The notes: a model not told the origin generated them from the sequence alone. A stretch of 64,000 bases of DNA from Salinigranum salinum (GCF_009176545.1 NZ_VTOJ01000002.1:434001-498000); one strand, 5' to 3'; shown: positions 24,764 to 34,628, numbered from the stretch's first letter. Numbers and translations: made by a program.

Positions 24764-26098
24764 ATGCGTCGGCTCTCTCGTGGCTGGCTCCTCGTCGGCG
24801 TCGCCGCGCTCGTCATGGGCCTGGGGGGTACGTACCAGTTCGTCTGGTCGTCGCTCAGCGGCGCGGTCGGCGGGCGCTTTCCCGGCGCGTCGAGCCCCGC
24901 GCTCGGCACCGTCTTCACCCTGTTCGTCGTCGCCCAGGCCCTCGCGCAGTTCCCCGCCGGCCGGATCCGGGACCGATACGGCCCGCGGAACGTCCTCCTG
25001 GTCGCCGCGGCCTGTCTCTTCGTCGGCTACGCCGGCGTCGGCCTCGCTCCCTCGTTCCCCGCCGTCGCGGTCGCGTACGCGGTCGGCGGTGTGGGCGCGG
25101 GCGTCGCCTACACGGTCGCCGTGAACACCCCGGTCAAGTGGATCCCCGAAGAGGGCCGTCGCGGCCTCGCCACGGGCCTCGTGACGATGGCGTACAGCGG
25201 GACGAGCGTGCTGTTCATCCCGCTCCTTCGGGGCTCGCTCGACGACGCGTTCACCACGACGCTCCTTGCGCTCGGCGGTGTGGCCGGCGTGGGAGGGTTG
25301 CTGGGCGCGTGGCTCATCCGCGATCCCGACCGCGTGGCGGCCCGCGGGCAGTCCGCCGACGACGAGGACGTCGCCGCGTCGGACGACGGAGCGCCGGATG
25401 GTCTCGACGCGGCCGACGACGCGACAGCCGGTGCCGGCGCGGACGGGGACGCGACCACGCCGGCGGCCGAGCCGGCCGTCGGCTGGCGCACCGCGGTTCG
25501 AACGTGGCAGTTCTGGGTGCTCTACGGCGTGATGATCGCGGTGAACGGCGTCGGTCTCATGCTCGTCGGGCAGTCGGTCGGCTACGCGACCGGACTGGGC
25601 CTCTCGGCGACCGTCGCGACCACGGTCGCCTCGGTGATCGCCCTCGCCGACGGGGCCGGCGTGCTGGTCGTGAGCGGGCTCTCGGACCGGTTCGGGGGGG
25701 AGCGGACCGTCGGCGTCTCGCTCGTCCTCTGTGGCTGCGCGCTCGCCGGGAGCGTCGTCGTCGGGGCGCGCGGGCTGTCGGTCCCGTTCGTGTTGCTCGT
25801 CGGGGCCGCGGCGTTCTTCCGGAGCCCCGTCTTCGGCATCTTCCCCACGCTCGTCGCCGGCTACTACGGTGCGGCGCGCTCCTCGGAGAACTACGCGGCG
25901 GTGTACTCCGCGAAGATCCCCGGCGGCGTCGCCGGCGGTACGGTGGCCGGCGTGCTCGTCGCGACGCTCGGCTGGTCGCGGTCCTTCTTCGTCGGTGCGG
26001 GCCTCCTCGCGCTCGCCGGCCTGGCCGCACTCGCGCTCCGGCCCGTCTCGCTCGACGCCGGTGGCGACCCACGTGGCGTCGCCACCGAGGACGACTGA
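24764..26098 (+). CDS. MFS transporter, OFA (oxalate/formate antiporter-like) family
   Basis: A 444-residue major facilitator with 12 predicted helices in two halves. Recognisable parts include GGTYQFVWSSLSG in helix 1, the loop 2-3 motif AGRIRDRYGPRNVL, VGAGVAYTVAVNTPVKWIP in helix 5 and its counterpart SDRFGGERTVGVSL in the second half. The central loop is unusually acidic (residues ~195-250, many Asp and Ala). The first-half motifs fit the OFA subfamily, whose members move monocarboxylates such as oxalate, formate or pyruvate; substrate unknown here. The ATG at 24764 is nearer the first helix than the alternative at 24713. Confidence 0.88.
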   Translation: MRRLSRGWLLVGVAALVMGLGGTYQFVWSSLSGAVGGRFPGASSPALGTVFTLFVVAQALAQFPAGRIRDRYGPRNVLLVAAACLFVGYAGVGLAPSFPAVAVAYAVGGVGAGVAYTVAVNTPVKWIPEEGRRGLATGLVTMAYSGTSVLFIPLLRGSLDDAFTTTLLALGGVAGVGGLLGAWLIRDPDRVAARGQSADDEDVAASDDGAPDGLDAADDATAGAGADGDATTPAAEPAVGWRTAVRTWQFWVLYGVMIAVNGVGLMLVGQSVGYATGLGLSATVATTVASVIALADGAGVLVVSGLSDRFGGERTVGVSLVLCGCALAGSVVVGARGLSVPFVLLVGAAAFFRSPVFGIFPTLVAGYYGAARSSENYAAVYSAKIPGGVAGGTVAGVLVATLGWSRSFFVGAGLLALAGLAALALRPVSLDAGGDPRGVATEDD

Positions 26099-26187
26099 AC
26101 CCTGACGGGTCGACGGCGAGCGCCACCCTGCCGACACCGTCCCCAGCGAACAGCACCGATTTCCGTCTCGACGGCGAATCGGCGCAC

Positions 26188-26601
26188 ATGACCCGTTTCG
26201 ACGCCGACACCCCGGCCGAACGCCGAAAGCTGTTCGCGGAGGCCATCGTGGCCCACCGCACGCGCGGCAGCCCCTTCCTGACGGTCGAGGTCGACGCCGA
26301 CCCCGAGATCGACGGCACCGACGACGACGGTGACGCGCTGCCCGGTCCGTGGATCCAGTTCGCCGAGCAGACGTTCAACCTCGACGTCACCGACGACGAA
26401 CGCGCGCGACTGGAGACGCTCCTCGACGAGTTCCGCGAGTTCCGGATCGACGAGGTACACTCCCCCGAGGAGAGCGAGGGGACGAACCTCCGGATCACCG
26501 CCCGCTCGGACGCGAACCGCCTCGCGGGGTTCGTCGACCGCACCTTCCAAGAGGTGTACGGCCGCGACGAGGACTACCGCGCCTGGGTGACGCAGCTGTA
26601 G
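26188..26601 (+). CDS. Conserved haloarchaeal acidic protein (137 aa)
   Basis: A 137-residue soluble, very acidic protein beginning MTRFDADTPAERRKLFAEAI. It has an alternating beta/alpha layout (PFLTVEVDADPEI; PWIQFAEQTFNLDV; RLETLLDEFREF; NLRITARSDANRLAGFVDRTFQEVYG) with a closing DYRAWVTQL. I believe close relatives are widespread in haloarchaea, but I know of no tested function. It follows the MFS gene on the same strand by about 90 bases and could be co-transcribed with it. Confidence 0.75.
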   Translation: MTRFDADTPAERRKLFAEAIVAHRTRGSPFLTVEVDADPEIDGTDDDGDALPGPWIQFAEQTFNLDVTDDERARLETLLDEFREFRIDEVHSPEESEGTNLRITARSDANRLAGFVDRTFQEVYGRDEDYRAWVTQL

Positions 26602-26876
26602 GGACGCGGGAGACGGTGAGGTGGCGAGAGATGATACAGGCCAGGTTGTCGGTGTGCCTCGACCGCGGGTGGAAACACGAGACGGTCCACGACTGCCGAC
26701 GAGCCAGGAGGCGATCCACGACCGCGAGACGGCAGCCGTCTGTGGGAAGTGGGCACACGGTCGTCCGGAGGGGAACGACATAAGACATCTGACCACATAG
26801 CCGCCGTCAATGAGCCCACGATCAGGCGAGAGACGGCGACAGCTCGGTCGAACAGTAGATCCGGGGGGTCCCGGGC

Positions 26877-27362
26877 ATGGCTGACGGCGACGCTCCCCCC
26901 GCGAACCTGCTCTCCAACCCGTTCGTCCCCGTCGCGAGCGTCGACGACGCGCGGATCACCCTCGACGCGGTGCTCGACCGGGTCGCAGCCGCCAGCGGTC
27001 GGATGACCGTCGCCCACGTCGTCGAGAAGGCCGGCGGCGCGCCCGACAAGGCGTCGATGGAGCAGCGGGAGGGAATCGCCGAGGAGGCGTTCGAGCTCGT
27101 TCGCGGCCGCGCGGCCGACGCGGGCGTCGACGTCGAGACTGAACTCCTCTACGGGACCGACGTCGCCGAGACGCTGGTGGAGGCGGCCCACGAGTCGGGA
27201 GCGACCGCGATCGTGTTCACTCCCCGCGGGCACAAGTGGTGGTGGGACCTCTTCAGCGAGGACGTCGCCGACGCGCTCGTCCACGAGAGCGACCTGCCCG
27301 TCGTGGTGCTGCCGAGTCCCGCGGACGCCGGCGCCGACGACGGCGGGGGTGACGACGCGTGA
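26877..27362 (+). CDS. Universal stress protein (UspA) family
   Basis: A 161-residue single UspA domain: FVPVASVDDARITLDAVLDRVAAA (first strand/helix), MTVAHVVEKAGG, AAHESGATAIVFTPRG and DLPVVVLP. The ATP-binding motif G-x2-G-x9-G-(S/T) of classical ATP-binding members is not present: the segment reads TPRGHKWWWDLFSEDVADAL. It is therefore probably a non-ATP-binding type. Its stop overlaps the GTG start of the following transporter, which itself ends in two UspA domains, so the two are one functional unit. Confidence 0.9.
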   Translation: MADGDAPPANLLSNPFVPVASVDDARITLDAVLDRVAAASGRMTVAHVVEKAGGAPDKASMEQREGIAEEAFELVRGRAADAGVDVETELLYGTDVAETLVEAAHESGATAIVFTPRGHKWWWDLFSEDVADALVHESDLPVVVLPSPADAGADDGGGDDA

Positions 27363-29581
27363 GTGGCGGCGACGAGGAACTCGCCAAAGACCTCGGTCCC
27401 CTCGCCGCGCTCACGATCGGCGTCGGGACCATGATCGGCGCGGGGATCTTCGTCCTCCCCGGCGTCGCCGTCGCGGAGGCCGGACCGCTCGCGGCGGGTG
27501 CGTTCGTGCTCGGCGGCGGGATCGCGCTCCTGACGGCGCTGTCCGCCTCGGAACTGGGCACCGCGATGCCGAAGTCCGGCGGGGCGTACTACTACGTCAA
27601 CCACGCGCTCGGGCCGCTGTTCGGCTCCGTCGCGGGGTGGGCCAACTGGATGGGACTCGCCTTCGCGAGCGCTTTCTACATGTTCGGCTTCGGCCAGTAC
27701 GTCAACGAGTTCTTCACCTTCCCCGATCTCGTGCTCGGTCCGCTCACCCTGACGTCGGCGAAGATCATCGCCCTCGCCGGCGGGGCGTTCTTCGTCTTCG
27801 TCAACTACGTCGGCGCGAAGGAGACCGGTAAGCTCCAGAACTACATCGTCGTCACGCTGGTCGGGATCCTGGCCGTGTTCACGGCGTTCGGCGCGCTCAA
27901 CGCGGACGTCGCCAGACTCCGCCCGTTCGCACCCGACGGCTACACCGCGCTTCTGCCCGTGACAGGCATCATCTTCGTCTCCTATCTGGGCTTCGTCCAG
28001 ATCACCTCCGTGGCCGAGGAGATCAAGGAGCCGGGGAAGAACCTGCCCCGGGCCGTGATCGGGAGCGTCCTCATCGTGACGACGATCTACGCGCTCGTGC
28101 TGCTGGTCGTGCTGGCGGCGGTCGACAACTCGCTCGTCGCGAACAACCCGACCGCGGTGGTCGACGCCGCGCAGTTCCTCCTCGGGCCGATCGGTGCCGT
28201 CGCGTTGCTGTTCGGGGGACTGCTCGCGACGGCCTCCTCCGCGAACGCCTCCATCCTCGCCTCCTCGCGCATCAACTTCGCGATGGGCAGAGACCAGATC
28301 GTCACCGAGAAGCTCAACGAGATCCACCCGCGGTTCGGGACGCCGTACAAGTCCATCGCGCTCACCGGGGCGTTCATCCTGCTGTTCATCGTCTTCGGTG
28401 ACATCGAGACGCTGTCGACGATGGGGTCGACGTTACACCTCGTGATCTACGGCCTGCTGAACATCGCGCTCATCGTGATGCGCGAGGCCGATCCCGACGA
28501 ATACGAGCCCGCCTACACGGTGCCGCTGTACCCGATCGTCCCCATCGTGGGCGCGATCATCTCCTTCGCGCTCATCGCGTTCATCAACCCGTTCGTCATC
28601 CTGCTCTCGCTGGGCTTCGTCGTCTTCGCCGCGGTCTGGTACCTCGGCTACGCCCGCACGCGGACGACCAAGCAGGGGATCCTCGGGCAGTACATCCTCA
28701 GCCGCTCCGACGAGATGCCCGAGCCGGCCGTCTCCGCCGCGACGAGCGTCCAGCCCGACGGCGGCCAGTACCGCGTGATGGTCCCTCTCGCCAATCCGGG
28801 TCACGAGAAGGACCTCATCACGCTCGCCTCGGCGATCGCCAAACAGCGCGGCGGGACCGTGGTGGCGACGCACATCGTGCAGGTGCCCGACCAGACCGCC
28901 CTCGAATCCGCCCGCCAGCAGGACGACTTCGACGCCGCCCGTGCCCTGCTCGAGAAGGCCCGCGAGGACGCCGAGACGTTCGGGGTGGACGTCGAGACGC
29001 ACACGATCCTCTCACACAGGTCGTTCGAGGAGATCTTCGACGCCGCGCGCACGTACGACGCCGACCTCACGATCATGGGGTGGAGTCCCGACGCTCACGG
29101 CTCGCCCGGTCGTGCCGAATCCGCGATCGACGAACTCGCGCACTCGCTGCCGTGTGACTTCCTCGTCCTGAAGGACCGCGGCTTCGACGCCTCCCGCATC
29201 CTGGTGCCGACGGCTGGCGGTCCGGACTCGGACCTCTCGGCGCAGGTCGCGGCGATGCTCCGCGAGGAGTACGGCTCGGAGATCGACCTGCTCCACGTCG
29301 CCGACGACGTCGCCGCGGGCGAGGCGTTCCTCACCGAGTGGGCCGAGGAGCACGACCTCGCCGACGCGAACCTGCTCGTCGAGAGCGGCGACGTCGAGTC
29401 GGCAATCGCACGCCACGCCGAGGACGCGTCGCTCCTCATCATCGGTGCCACCGAGCGCGGGCTCCTGAGTCGGCTCGTCCGCGGGTCGCTCGTCCTCGAC
29501 GTGCTCTACGACGTCGAGTGCTCCGTGCTCCTGGCCGAGCGAAAGAACGAGCGTAGCCTGCGCGAGCGACTGTTCGGCTGA
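27359..29581 (+). CDS. APC-family amino acid permease fused to two UspA domains
   Basis: A 740-residue protein. Residues ~10-440 are an APC-superfamily permease with 12 helices (GTMIGAGIFVLPGVA in helix 1 with the substrate-backbone-binding glycine run; ALSASELGTAMPKSGGAYYYV in the second and third). Residues ~475-610 and ~615-730 are two universal stress domains; the second keeps the nucleotide motif (GATERGLLSRLVRGSL), the first is altered (GWSPDAHGSPGRAESA). Such fusions are known in haloarchaea and are thought to let nucleotide state control cationic amino acid transport. GTG start overlaps the upstream usp stop (GTGA), indicating coupled translation. Confidence 0.92.
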   Translation: MSGGDEELAKDLGPLAALTIGVGTMIGAGIFVLPGVAVAEAGPLAAGAFVLGGGIALLTALSASELGTAMPKSGGAYYYVNHALGPLFGSVAGWANWMGLAFASAFYMFGFGQYVNEFFTFPDLVLGPLTLTSAKIIALAGGAFFVFVNYVGAKETGKLQNYIVVTLVGILAVFTAFGALNADVARLRPFAPDGYTALLPVTGIIFVSYLGFVQITSVAEEIKEPGKNLPRAVIGSVLIVTTIYALVLLVVLAAVDNSLVANNPTAVVDAAQFLLGPIGAVALLFGGLLATASSANASILASSRINFAMGRDQIVTEKLNEIHPRFGTPYKSIALTGAFILLFIVFGDIETLSTMGSTLHLVIYGLLNIALIVMREADPDEYEPAYTVPLYPIVPIVGAIISFALIAFINPFVILLSLGFVVFAAVWYLGYARTRTTKQGILGQYILSRSDEMPEPAVSAATSVQPDGGQYRVMVPLANPGHEKDLITLASAIAKQRGGTVVATHIVQVPDQTALESARQQDDFDAARALLEKAREDAETFGVDVETHTILSHRSFEEIFDAARTYDADLTIMGWSPDAHGSPGRAESAIDELAHSLPCDFLVLKDRGFDASRILVPTAGGPDSDLSAQVAAMLREEYGSEIDLLHVADDVAAGEAFLTEWAEEHDLADANLLVESGDVESAIARHAEDASLLIIGATERGLLSRLVRGSLVLDVLYDVECSVLLAERKNERSLRERLFG

Positions 29582-29717
29582 GCCGGACGCGTCGTGCCGG
29601 CGCGGTCGGCCTGGCCCGGCCCAGCCCGGTCCGCGCCGACGGCGACCGCCGGACACCCGGTCGGCACGGACGACCACGTCAACAGGACTTTATCGGCCGG
29701 CAGGGACTGGACTGTCG

Positions 29718-30818
29718 ATGACCGAGCGGTCTCCCCTCTTCTCGCCAGTCGTCGCCATCGCGACGGTCGCGCTCCTCGTCGCGTTCACGCTCGTCACGAT
29801 CGCGCTGTTCCCGGCCCAACCCGACGTCTCCGCTGCGGTCTACCTCGAAGCCGCCTTCGCTGCCATCCTGCTGTCCGGGGTCGTCGTCGTCAGCTGGCTC
29901 GACCTCGATCGGCACATCGGCTGGCCGTTGTTCGTCGGCCTCGTCCTCTTCGGCCTCCACTCGCTCGCCGAGGTGATCGGCGAGTTCGTGCGCCTCCCCT
30001 TCGCGTACTCGATCGTGCTCGAGGAGGTCACGATCCTCGCGGGTACGCTCTTTTTGCTCCTGGGGCTGTACCGCTGGAGCGAGGAACGGACACGACGGGA
30101 GCGACTGCTCGACGAGCGCCGTCGGCAACTGAAAGAGACGAACGACCAGCTCGAGGTGTTGACCCGGATCATGCGCCACGACGTCAAGAACGATACGACG
30201 GTCGCGCTCGGCTGGGCCGAGATACTCGACGAGCACGTCCACGGAGAGGAGGGACGTCGGGCGCTCGGCCGCGTGACTGACGCCTGTCGAAACATCGCCG
30301 CACTCACCGACACCGCCTACGATCTGGTCCAGATCCTCGCGGCGGACGACGAGGGAGGCCTCCAGACCGAGGCGACGGACGTCCGTGCGGTCCTCGACGA
30401 CGAGGTTCGGAAGGCAGGCAACCGACACGGCGACGCCTCGATCACCGTCGAGTACGGGGCCGATCTGTCCGGGACGATGGTGGTCGCCAACGACCTGCTC
30501 CACTCGGTGTTCGCGAACCTGCTCACCAACGCGGTCGTCCACAACGATCGCGACGAACCGCGGGTGACGGTCGACGCCGAACGCGACGGCAGCCGGGTCC
30601 GGGTCCGCGTCGCCGACGACGGGCCGGGAATCCCGGACGATCGCAAGGAGGAGATATTCAGGAAAGGCGAGCACGGCCTCGAGAGCGCCGGTACCGGCAT
30701 CGGACTGTTCCTCGTGCTCGAGCTCGTGAACCGGTACGGCGGCGCGATCCACGTCGTCGACAACGAGCCGCGCGGTGCGGTGTTCGTCGTCGACCTCCCC
30801 GTGGCGTTCGACGCCTGA
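29718..30818 (+). CDS. Membrane histidine kinase
   Basis: A 366-residue sensor kinase. Four membrane helices occupy residues ~8-110 (PVVAIATVALLVAFTLVTIAL; AAFAAILLSGVVVV; LFVGLVLFGLHSL; TILAGTLFLLLGLYRW). A coiled linker leads to the phospho-acceptor box RIMRHDVKND near residue 153, and the ATPase domain has FANLLTNAVVHND (N box), ADDGPGIPDDRKEEIF (G1) and GTGIGLFLVLELV (G2). With little extracellular sequence it probably senses membrane state or works through a partner. No response regulator gene is adjacent, which is common in haloarchaea. Confidence 0.93.
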   Translation: MTERSPLFSPVVAIATVALLVAFTLVTIALFPAQPDVSAAVYLEAAFAAILLSGVVVVSWLDLDRHIGWPLFVGLVLFGLHSLAEVIGEFVRLPFAYSIVLEEVTILAGTLFLLLGLYRWSEERTRRERLLDERRRQLKETNDQLEVLTRIMRHDVKNDTTVALGWAEILDEHVHGEEGRRALGRVTDACRNIAALTDTAYDLVQILAADDEGGLQTEATDVRAVLDDEVRKAGNRHGDASITVEYGADLSGTMVVANDLLHSVFANLLTNAVVHNDRDEPRVTVDAERDGSRVRVRVADDGPGIPDDRKEEIFRKGEHGLESAGTGIGLFLVLELVNRYGGAIHVVDNEPRGAVFVVDLPVAFDA

Positions 30819-30881
30819 GTCACCGGCGGCTCGTCGGTGTCGTGTCGGCGGATATTAGTCCACGACGCGCTTCGAGCCCAC

Positions 30882-31832
30882 ATGAACCGAACGCTGTCCG
30901 CGCGCTCGACCCCTCCGGGTCTGACCGCCGACGCGGTCGACGAGCTCGCCGACCTCGACGCGGTCGACGCCCGCAGTGAGTACGTCGACGTCGGCGACGT
31001 CACGCTCCACACCGTCGTCGCCGGACCCGACGACGGCCGCCCCGTCGTGCTCCTCCACGGGTTCCCCGAGTGCTGGTACGGCTGGCACCGGCAGCTCCGG
31101 CCGCTCGCCGAGGCCGGCTTCCGCGTGCTGATCCCCGACCAGCGGGGCTACAACCTCAGCTCGAAGCCCGGCGGCGTCGACGCCTACGGGATCGACCTCC
31201 TGGCGGGTGACGTCGTGGGGCTGCTGTCCGAGCGCGGCCACGACACCGCCGCCGTCGTCGGACACGACTGGGGCGCCGCCGTCGCGTGGTGGACGGCGCT
31301 CCACCATCCCGACCGGCTGAGCCAGCTCGTCGTGTCGAACGTCCCGCATCCGACCGTCTTCGACCGGGCGCTCCGCCGGAACCCGCGCCAGCAGCTGAAG
31401 TCGTGGTACGTGCTCTTCTTCCAGCTCCCCGGGCTGCCGGAGCGGCTGGCGCGGCTGAACGAGTGGGCGCTCCCGACTCGCGCGCTGGTCGACTCGGCCC
31501 GTCCGGGGACCTTCTCGCCCACGGACCTCGACCGCTACCGTCGTGCGTGGTCACAGCCGGGTGCGTACGCGGCCATGGTGAACTGGTACCGCGCCATCGT
31601 CCGCGAGCGCCCCCGGCCGAGAACGGAACGGATTCGGATCCCGACCCGGGTCCTGTGGGGAGCACGGGATCGGTTCCTCGAACAGTCGATGGCACGCGAG
31701 AGCCTCGAGTTCTGCGACGAGGGGTCGCTCCGGCTCTTCGAGGACGCCACGCACTGGCTCCAGCACGAGGAGCCGACCGCCGTGGGGGAGGAACTGATCG
31801 ACGTCTGTGGCGGGGTCGCGACCGGTCGGTAG
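30882..31832 (+). CDS. Alpha/beta hydrolase, epoxide hydrolase-like
   Basis: A 316-residue alpha/beta hydrolase. The oxyanion motif is LLHGFPECWYGW, the nucleophile is Asp in GHDWGAAVAWWTALHHPDRL, which is the epoxide hydrolase/dehalogenase signature rather than Ser, the acid is in LWGARDRFL and the base His in DATHWLQHEEP. Epoxide hydrolases open epoxides to diols; the HGFPE and GHDWG pair favours that over haloalkane dehalogenase. Substrate unknown. Start at 30882 avoids an upstream non-acidic extension. Confidence 0.88.
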   Translation: MNRTLSARSTPPGLTADAVDELADLDAVDARSEYVDVGDVTLHTVVAGPDDGRPVVLLHGFPECWYGWHRQLRPLAEAGFRVLIPDQRGYNLSSKPGGVDAYGIDLLAGDVVGLLSERGHDTAAVVGHDWGAAVAWWTALHHPDRLSQLVVSNVPHPTVFDRALRRNPRQQLKSWYVLFFQLPGLPERLARLNEWALPTRALVDSARPGTFSPTDLDRYRRAWSQPGAYAAMVNWYRAIVRERPRPRTERIRIPTRVLWGARDRFLEQSMARESLEFCDEGSLRLFEDATHWLQHEEPTAVGEELIDVCGGVATGR

Positions 31833-31860
31833 CGGGCGCGGACGCGAGCCGACCGACCAT

Positions 31861-31978
31861 CGCCCGTGGCTGACCACCGCTCCTGATCGACCGCCCGTGG
31901 CCGACCGCCGCTCCTGATCGACTGCCCGTGGCTGACCACCGCTCCTAGTCGACCGCCCGTGGCCGACCACCGCCGTCG
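31861..31978. repeat. 31-base tandem repeat, about 3.8 copies
   Basis: Units starting at 31861, 31892, 31923 and 31954 share a cgcccgtggctgaccaccgc core and a tcctgatcga spacer with few changes. The period is not a multiple of three and no good ORF runs through it, so it is non-coding. It fills part of the 434-base interval between the hydrolase and the AIR-synthase-like gene, where I see no gene. Confidence 0.8.
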
Positions 31979-32266
31979 GCCGGCGCGTCCGAGACTCAAT
32001 AGTCGCTATCGAATCTATTGCGTCCTTCCATACGCTCACTGTCGGTCTCGAGAAAACTTAGTGAGATTCATATTCCTGGAGTGACGAGTCAACGGTGGCG
32101 TAGGGAAGGGAACCCATCCATCGGTCCGCGGGATGCCTGGAGGCCTGCGCCCTTCATGAGCGAAGACGGCCGCACACAGCCACCTGTTGCGGCCACCTCC
32201 TTTCCGGAACCGCTCGCTCACGACGGAGAGCGCCACGTCTTTGAGCGACGCCCACGCAGCGGGGCC

Positions 32267-33292
32267 ATGGACGCTGCTCTCGGTAAAGTCGACCAGGCCT
32301 TCTTCACCGAGTACCTCTACCCGAACCTCGGGGCCGACCGCGACGACGTCCGACTGGGGCCGACGCACGGCGTCGACTTCGGCGTCCTCGACGTCGACGG
32401 GAGCGCGCTCGTCGTCGCCACCGATCCCGTCTCCGTCCTTCCCCGGCTCGGGTTCGACCGCGCCGCGCGCTTCGCGCTCGACATCGTCCTCGCCGACGTC
32501 GCCGTCTCGGGGCTCTCACCCACCCACCTCACGGTGTCGCTGTCGCTCCCGCCCGACTTCGACGACGAGTCGTTCGCGACGTTCTGGCGGGCGTGGAGCA
32601 ACGAGGCCCGCGACCTCGGCGTCTCGGTCGTCGCCGGCCACACGGCCCGGTACGCCGACGCGTCGTTCCCGTGGGTCGGTGCGGCCACCGCCATCGCGGT
32701 GGGCGACCACGACGCGATCGTCCGGCCCGACGGCGCGCGTCCCGGTGACGACCTCGTCGTCACGAAGGGGCCGGCGGTCGAGGCGACCGGCCTGCTCACG
32801 TCGCTGTTCCCCGACGCCGCCCCGCTGTCGGGGGAGCTGTTGAAGACGGCACAGGCGCGGCTCGACGAGACGGGCGCCGTCCGCGACGCCGGGGTCGTGA
32901 GCGGAGTCGACGGCGTCCACGCGATACACGACGCGACCGAGGGCGGACTCCTCGGCGCGTGCTTCGAGATGGCCGACGCCGCCGGGGTTCGGTTCGACGT
33001 CGACACGGCGCGGGTCCCCTGGCGGCCCGGCGTGCGGGAGACGGCCGAGGCGCTCGGCTTCGACCCGTGGACCGCGACGACGGCCGGGACGCTCGTCGTC
33101 GCGGTCGCGCCCGAACACACGGACGGCGTCGTCGCGGCGCTCGACGGGGCGGGAACGCCGGTCGGCGTCGTCGGCTCCGTCGCAGAGGGTGAGGGCGTCA
33201 CGCTCGACGGCGAGGCGGCCACGAAGCCACAGGGAGACTCCTCCTGGCCGGTGTACGCCGCGCTCGCGGAGCGGGCCGACCAACAGACATAG
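32267..33292 (+). CDS. AIR synthase-related protein (PurM/HypE/ThiL fold)
   Basis: A 341-residue member of the PurM superfamily of ATP-dependent enzymes. The N-terminal ATPase-like half contains ALVVATDPVSVLPRLGFDRAARFALDIVLADVAVSG, where the Asp and the ADVAVSG run match the metal/phosphate-binding part seen in HypE, SelD and ThiL; the C-terminal half has IHDATEGGLLGACFEMADAAG, the HDATEGG motif of HypE-type proteins. Haloarchaea have several such paralogues outside hydrogenase clusters. No hyp gene is nearby, so a hydrogenase role is unlikely; the true substrate is unknown. Confidence 0.85.
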   Translation: MDAALGKVDQAFFTEYLYPNLGADRDDVRLGPTHGVDFGVLDVDGSALVVATDPVSVLPRLGFDRAARFALDIVLADVAVSGLSPTHLTVSLSLPPDFDDESFATFWRAWSNEARDLGVSVVAGHTARYADASFPWVGAATAIAVGDHDAIVRPDGARPGDDLVVTKGPAVEATGLLTSLFPDAAPLSGELLKTAQARLDETGAVRDAGVVSGVDGVHAIHDATEGGLLGACFEMADAAGVRFDVDTARVPWRPGVRETAEALGFDPWTATTAGTLVVAVAPEHTDGVVAALDGAGTPVGVVGSVAEGEGVTLDGEAATKPQGDSSWPVYAALAERADQQT

Positions 33293-33326
33293 GCCGCCCC
33301 ACGGACGACAGTGCCACACGCCCTCC

Positions 33327-34622
33327 ATGTCCTCCCCACCCCTCTCGCGCAGGTCTCTCCTCGCCAGCATCACAGGCGTCGGGACGGCCGCCCTCGCCGG
33401 CTGTGCGTCGCTTCCGCCCGGACCCACCGGCGACGTCACACTCATCCGGACGCGTCGACTCTCGATTCCCGACACGAGCCGCCCGTACCGGACGCCGACC
33501 GACCCGCACGTGCTGGCGACACGTGTCCACCTCGACGACATCGTCACCACGGCCGAACCCCTCCTCGCCGCTGTCCCGGATGGGGAACTTGACGAGGACC
33601 GCAGCCGTGACCTCCGAATCGGCGTCGGTGAGGGTCGGGACCTCCTGACCGAGACGGCCGACGACCCGGCGAGTGCCGACGCGTACGGCTCGTACGTCGG
33701 CGACATTCCCTACGCCGCGGAGGCGCTGGGGTTCCTTCAGTCGTGGCACGGTCACACCGACTTCGAGACGGCGCGACGTCGACTCGGTCGGATGCGCGCG
33801 TCGGTCGCCGAGACGGCCGGCGTGTTCGACTACCGTTGTGTGGACCCGGGTCGATTCCTGGCCGGCGTCGGCTGGGCCGAGCGCTGGCTGTACTTCGCCG
33901 ACATCGCCGACATCGGTCAGCAAGCGTCTCCGGACGTCGACGGCCGTGCCGAACTCGCCGACCGAGTCAGCCACGTCCGCCACCACGCCGAGAAGATGCG
34001 CCGAGACGTCCGGTCGGGGCGGTACGTGTATCGAGCGTACGACGACGAGCGACCCGCCGACGCCGAGCCGTTCGCCGAGGCACTGGCGGCGAACCGGCGA
34101 GCCGTCCGGGAGCGGCTTCGGTCGGTCGCCGTCGACCGGGAAGCCGGAGCAGAACGTACCGAGTCGACGGACGACCCGGCACTGGAGACGTTCTGGCACC
34201 GGACCGCCCGCGGTGCGGGTGAGGCGACGGTAGCGCAGTACAACGTCGAGCGTCACCTCGACCGCAACCGCGACGTCCTGGCCGCCGTCTCCGCCGCACG
34301 CGCCGTCTGCGAGTACGAGGGGTATCACGCGGCCAGCGAGGCCGACGAGACTGTCGCTGCGGACCCCTCACCCGAGGTACTGTTCGACGCGAAGCGCCGA
34401 GCAGTCGGTGCAATCGACTCGGCGCTCGTCGACGACGACCCGTTTCGGGCCTGGCTCCTCGAACTCGCGGCCGACCTCGTCCGGGTTGGCGACCGCTCGT
34501 TCGAGAACGACCTGCTCGACAGCGATGCGGAGCGACGGGCGTCGGCCCTCGCATACTACCGCCGCGCCGCGGGCGCGGCAACGGCCGGCGACGAGGTGGC
34601 CGCGACGCTCGAACGCCGGTGA
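33327..34622 (+). CDS. Tat-exported lipoprotein, mostly alpha-helical
   Basis: A 431-residue protein with a twin-arginine signal (LSRRSLLASITG) and lipobox (LAGCAS), so exported folded and lipid-anchored outside the cell. The mature part is acidic and helix-rich, with no recognised active-site motif; conserved-looking aromatic patches include QSWHGHTDFETARRRLGRM and VGWAERWLYFADIADIG. It starts 34 bases after the AIR-synthase-like stop on the same strand and may share its transcript. Function unknown. Confidence 0.8.
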   Translation: MSSPPLSRRSLLASITGVGTAALAGCASLPPGPTGDVTLIRTRRLSIPDTSRPYRTPTDPHVLATRVHLDDIVTTAEPLLAAVPDGELDEDRSRDLRIGVGEGRDLLTETADDPASADAYGSYVGDIPYAAEALGFLQSWHGHTDFETARRRLGRMRASVAETAGVFDYRCVDPGRFLAGVGWAERWLYFADIADIGQQASPDVDGRAELADRVSHVRHHAEKMRRDVRSGRYVYRAYDDERPADAEPFAEALAANRRAVRERLRSVAVDREAGAERTESTDDPALETFWHRTARGAGEATVAQYNVERHLDRNRDVLAAVSAARAVCEYEGYHAASEADETVAADPSPEVLFDAKRRAVGAIDSALVDDDPFRAWLLELAADLVRVGDRSFENDLLDSDAERRASALAYYRRAAGAATAGDEVAATLERR

Positions 34623-34628
34623 CACCGC

